Of a stretch of DNA of 64,000 nucleotides, positions 60,521 to 64,000 are shown in pieces. The stretch's first letter is position 1, and every line of letters starts with the position of its first letter. The notes under the pieces were generated by a model. It saw only the letters and a program-made list of their open reading frames with translations. It searched no databases and had not been told where the DNA came from. The stretch is from Trichomonas vaginalis G3 (lineage: Eukaryota > Parabasalia > Trichomonadida > Trichomonadidae): contig NC_067207.1 in NCBI RefSeq assembly GCF_026262505.1, positions 2,488,252-2,552,251 on the forward strand, given 5' to 3'. Position numbers and translations under genes: made by a program.

Positions 60521-61622
60521 TAAGGGTCCACTGTAAAAATTGAAAGTCTCTCAAAATTGAGAGGCGATTTGCAAATAATCATTATCGTCTTTTTTCGAAA
60601 ATCCACTTTTCCTAGTGTTCTGATTAATATTTTGTGAATGTAACAATAAAGTATATGTTTTAGTAAGATGATAATACATTCTATCACTTCAAATCACATA
60701 AAAATTGCAAAATCAGCGAGTTTTATAAGAACATGATTTTTTCGAATTTTTTCGCTTCTGGATGCGTGTTTTGAAAAATAGATATTTTCGAATTTTGATT
60801 TTAATTTAAGTATAAATTTTATATTAGGAATTTTTTTTGACCTATTTCCAATCATTAATTCCTAAGTTTTTCTAGGAATTTAATTGAGAAGAAATTAGGA
60901 AATTCGCTTTAATGCCATTACATCCTAATATTGTGATGCATGTAGTTTATATTTATTGAGGCTAATGCCGGAATATCGTGCATTTTATAAAAAATTCAAA
61001 GAATTGACAATTGGATAGCACAAATTTAATTCTCTAGACAAAGTATTATTGTTTATATATTCAAAGCATTATCCTTCGTTTTGAAATGTTGGCCAAAAAT
61101 TTTCGTGTTATTTTTTGTGTTTCAGCATAAATTATGTATTGACTTATGAAAGATAAGCATTTTATTCATTATCATAAAGATATACCAAAACAAATTGATA
61201 AAATTTAAAAAAATGTGTATTTTAGTGGGTATTATTCTGGCCAATGCCCATTTTTAAACGATTTAATATTGACCATATCAATAGCCGACTCAATGTAAAA
61301 ATTTAGATATTATTTTTTTCATTATTCAAACTTTGATAAATTTTAGTATAATGAATGATTTCGTTTCGTGTATGATACAGAAATGAAAAGCTTGATTAAT
61401 ATCATTTTGCATTTTTTCAAGAATGTTAGAGTACATCTACATTAAAAAATCGGATTCGAATTGCGATACTGCATCAAATTGTTGCACATCTGATAAGGAT
61501 CTCAAAAGAGTAAAGTTAATTTTTTTGTGTTTTTTTAAGTTTTGGGCCTTAGTAAAAACACCATCTTGAGCAATATTTTTGGGACGACGATAGGCCTTAT
61601 TTGGCCTTACAGTGGACCCTTA
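60521..61622. mobile_element. 1.1-kb element with 16-bp terminal inverted repeats (MITE or decayed DNA transposon)
   Basis: TAAGGGTCCACTGTAA at 60521-60536 is repeated as an exact reverse complement at 61607-61622. The outermost TA on each side would fit a TA target duplication, as made by Tc1/mariner-type transposases, leaving a 14-bp repeat. The interior has no frame above 60 codons. The element fills most of the spacer between the EF-hand and B9D1 genes. Trichomonas is known to carry mariner elements; whether this belongs to them needs a comparison. Confidence 0.6.
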
Positions 61623-61837
61623 AAATTATTTCCGTTTTTGTTTATAAATTGAAATAAATTCAATATATTACACGGAAAAATTAATGAATAGGGGAAAAGC
61701 TTAAAACTATGAGTAATAATTACAGGAACATGCAAGTAAAGAACCTCCAAAAAACTCGATCATGTAAGAAAGCGCAAATTTAATTATTTAATTAACAAAT
61801 ATTTATATAAACAAGAAGAAAACTAAACAAAATATTA

Positions 61838-62383
61838 TTAAACCTTGAGTTGGAATTGTTCCAACTCATTCATAACCATATTCAAGGTTAGTTCGACAAA
61901 TCCACTAGAATGTGTTTTCATAACTTCTCTATTTGGACATTGAGCAACTAAATTTGTTTCTATAAGCTCAGGATATAGTCCTGTAAAGTAAGCTGATATT
62001 TTCTGGAAAAACGATTCTGCTTTAGGTGCAAATAACGGAACTTTCAACTTGTGAAGGCCTTGCTTCATTGGAAGGTGAATTGCACCATATCCTACTATCT
62101 TATCATTGCCGAAACTATTTAAACCATAAACAGCTAAAACAATTTGAGGCCATCCGTATGGTGTTTGTGTTTTAAGAGATATTCCAAGAGGATAATTAAA
62201 TATTGCTTCATGTCGAGAATTTACATGCGTTGTGTAAGAAATTCCTGCTTTACTTCCGGCATATGCTTCCCAATCCTGACCAGAAACGAAGCCAAATTTA
62301 ACATACATGTCGCATGATGAATTTGTTGAGCATTTATCGATTGTGCCTTGTGCAGTTAAGTGTATATTTATAGGTTGTGCCAT
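61838..62383 (-). CDS. B9D1: B9 domain-containing protein 1 (B9D1, MKS transition-zone complex)
   Basis: A 181-residue protein made of a single B9 (C2-like) domain. Signature stretches are Y-V-K-F-G-F-V-S-G-Q-D-W (about residues 27-38), G-I-S-Y-T-T near 47, F-N-Y-P-L-G-I-S and P-Y-G-W-P-Q-I-V-L-A-V-Y-G (about residues 75-87). K-I-V-G-Y-G-A-I-H-L-P and Y-P-E-L follow. With B9D2 and MKS1 it forms the B9 module at the base of cilia, gating entry of membrane proteins. Human B9D1 is 204 residues, so this one is complete. A transition-zone protein in a parasite with several flagella fits the Chibby-like gene at 6.7 kb and the EF-hand gene next door. ATG at 62383. Confidence 0.92.
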   Translation of the reverse strand: MAQPINIHLTAQGTIDKCSTNSSCDMYVKFGFVSGQDWEAYAGSKAGISYTTHVNSRHEAIFNYPLGISLKTQTPYGWPQIVLAVYGLNSFGNDKIVGYGAIHLPMKQGLHKLKVPLFAPKAESFFQKISAYFTGLYPELIETNLVAQCPNREVMKTHSSGFVELTLNMVMNELEQFQLKV

Positions 62384-62785
62384 TCAATAATGGTATAAAA
62401 TTTATTAACGTAAATTTTTGAGTGAGCATTGATTTCAGACTTGGAAGGATAAGATTTCGTTTTCACTGTGAATTTATTAAAAGGATGAATGACTTCACAC
62501 AGAATGCCATTGTTGTTCCAAGAATCAAATAATTTTGCCATTTGATATGGAATCTTTGAACATCAATTGACTAGTGGAATATAAGGTTTGGATTCTATTG
62601 TATGCTCGATCTTGAGTTCTACTTTTAAAAGAAACCAAAGTATAAAAGTAATTTTTCATATTTCTGGTTTAAAAACTCAATTAGGATAAATTAAATATGG
62701 AAAATATAAAGTTCATATGATATATAAACGATTTTCTTAGCTTGTTGGTTAAAAATATGTAAATTAAGAAAGAAATACAAACAAT
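62384..62785. other. intergenic, nothing recognised
   Basis: AT-rich spacer 5' of B9D1 and 3' of the ankyrin gene. Confidence 0.45.
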
Positions 62786-64000
62786 TTATTGAAAAGAACT
62801 AATCAATTGAAAAGCATCACTATGCCCATTCATTGATGCAGCAACAAGAGTGTCTTCTGTAGGTTTTGCACCAAAATGAAGTAATAATTGAATCAAATTT
62901 AAACTTCCCATTGCTGCAGCATGATACAAAGGCGAACACTCATCGCCAACATTAGGATCAGCTTTATTAGATAGTAATATCTCAACAACTTTTTCATTTT
63001 GCCTAATAACAGCAACAATTAAAGCATTTTCTCCAGAATTATTTTTATGTTTGACATCAGCACCTTTTTGAATAAGTAATTGCAATACATCATCTCTTCC
63101 AAACCTTGCAGTCAACATTAACGGAGTATTTCCGTTTCCATCAGTTACATCAATATTTGCACCATGATCAAGAAGGAGTTCTACGATTTTAACATCACAT
63201 ACTTTAGCAGCAATAATAAGAGGAGATATGTCAGAGTTAACTGGCTCATTTACATTAAATTTAGGATATTTTTCTAATAAATAGCGAATTAACTCTTGAT
63301 TTGCAGCTTTCAAAGCCATAATAAATATGTCTATTCCTAATTCATTCTTGTGATATATATCTGCATTGTTTTTCTCTAATAATAAAAATGTCTTAAAATT
63401 TTGAGGAAGAGAAGTGAAAAATATAGCTGTAGAGCCTTTAGGTGTTGTTGCCTCTAAATTTACACCTCTATCTATCAAATACTGTATGATTTGAAGCTTA
63501 TTTCCTCTGACAGAATTCATTAACGGCGTCATACATAGTTCGTCATGAGATTCGATGTTTGCTCCATACTTTATCAGCTCCTTAACACAATCCAAGTGGT
63601 TTCCATTGATTGCGTTGATTAATGGAGTTTCATGTTTTGAATTTTCTGTATCAACATTAACACCATGCTCGCAAAGTATTCTAATAATACTAGCATGACC
63701 ATTACTTGCTGCAATATTGATTGGTTCCTCTCCTCTGATGGATAAACAGTTAATTTTTGCATCCAAACTCATTAACAACTCAAGATTTTCGGGAATTCCG
63801 TATTCACATGAAACAAAAAGTGGTGTTTTCCTAAAATTATTTAAAAAATCAATTGAATTTCCTTGATCAATTAAATATTTCAATAAAAAGCTAAAAGGAA
63901 ACTCTGAAACATAGTGCAATATAGTATTTCCATCATTGTCGATCTCTTCATCAGCAGATTGAATGTTTTGAAGCTTCTCAAAAAATAAATCAAAATTATT
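62786..64000 (-). CDS. ankyrin-repeat protein, 5' part beyond the window
   Basis: The frame stays open to the window edge; the nearest apparent start inside the window is a TTG within a repeat, so the true start is beyond 64000. The visible 404 residues are about twelve ankyrin repeats in unbroken series. Examples are G-N-T-I-L-H-Y-V, R-K-T-P-L-F-V-S-C-E-Y-G, H-E-T-P-L-I-N-A-I-N-G-N and G-N-T-P-L-M-L-T-A-R-F-G-R-D-D-V-L-Q-L-L. No DUF3447 part is seen in this portion and the repeats are closer to the general ankyrin consensus than those of the two other ankyrin genes. It probably belongs to a different subfamily. Protein binding is the only function that can be assigned. Confidence 0.9.
   Translation of the reverse strand, partial: NNFDLFFEKLQNIQSADEEIDNDGNTILHYVSEFPFSFLLKYLIDQGNSIDFLNNFRKTPLFVSCEYGIPENLELLMSLDAKINCLSIRGEEPINIAASNGHASIIRILCEHGVNVDTENSKHETPLINAINGNHLDCVKELIKYGANIESHDELCMTPLMNSVRGNKLQIIQYLIDRGVNLEATTPKGSTAIFFTSLPQNFKTFLLLEKNNADIYHKNELGIDIFIMALKAANQELIRYLLEKYPKFNVNEPVNSDISPLIIAAKVCDVKIVELLLDHGANIDVTDGNGNTPLMLTARFGRDDVLQLLIQKGADVKHKNNSGENALIVAVIRQNEKVVEILLSNKADPNVGDECSPLYHAAAMGSLNLIQLLLHFGAKPTEDTLVAASMNGHSDAFQLISSFQ

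Overview
The window looks like nuclear DNA of a trichomonad (parabasalid), most likely Trichomonas or a close relative. The evidence is AT-rich DNA, densely packed genes without visible introns, very short spacers, and stop codons often read as TAAA. Several start codons sit just behind an initiator of the type TCA-Y-T-W (for example TCACTTT at 14712 and TCATTTT before the gene starting at 14215). Ankyrin-repeat genes of the kind expanded in Trichomonas are also present. Gene starts were set on ATG codons; several of the longest open frames begin with TTG or GTG and were trimmed.

Layout. 1-5 kb: the tail of a polytopic membrane protein, then a gene-poor stretch with a perfect 426-bp inverted repeat, a small charged-protein gene and an ankyrin fossil. 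5-17 kb: a two-repeat Myb protein, a MINDY-like protein without its catalytic cysteine, a Chibby-like basal-body protein, a 2250-residue coiled-coil protein, a TEX264-like ER membrane protein, a coiled-coil protein and the splicing factor SF3A2. 17-30 kb: a DUF4838 surface glycosidase-like protein, two helical-repeat proteins, a MATE transporter, a bromodomain protein head to head with a divergent eIF4E-like protein, and a glycine-rich surface protein. 30-47 kb: a Q/N-rich adaptor-like protein, an ER DnaJ/TPR chaperone, two related DUF3447/ankyrin genes, a degenerate MCM-like protein, an exportin-like and a HEAT-like protein, and ribosomal protein S30. 47-53 kb: an Enhancer-of-polycomb-like protein, Dcc1, a 62-residue protein and an LRR/coiled-coil protein. 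53-58.7 kb holds no gene I can support but several inverted repeats and strong hairpins. 58.7-64 kb: ribosomal protein L4, an EF-hand protein, a small inverted-repeat element, the transition-zone protein B9D1 and a further ankyrin protein cut by the window edge.

The genes do not form an operon; most are individually transcribed housekeeping or regulatory genes. Themes that recur are the nucleus (Myb, bromodomain, EPL1, Dcc1, MCM-like, SF3A2, exportin), the flagellar apparatus (Chibby, B9D1, EF-hand protein), the ER (TEX264-like, DnaJ/TPR) and the cell surface (DUF4838, Gly-rich, MATE). Two kinds of degeneracy stand out. Three genes keep a recognisable fold but lack the residues for the classical activity (MINDY-like, MCM-like, eIF4E-like). 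Four otherwise well-kept genes carry a single 5' lesion: an in-frame stop or a missing ATG.
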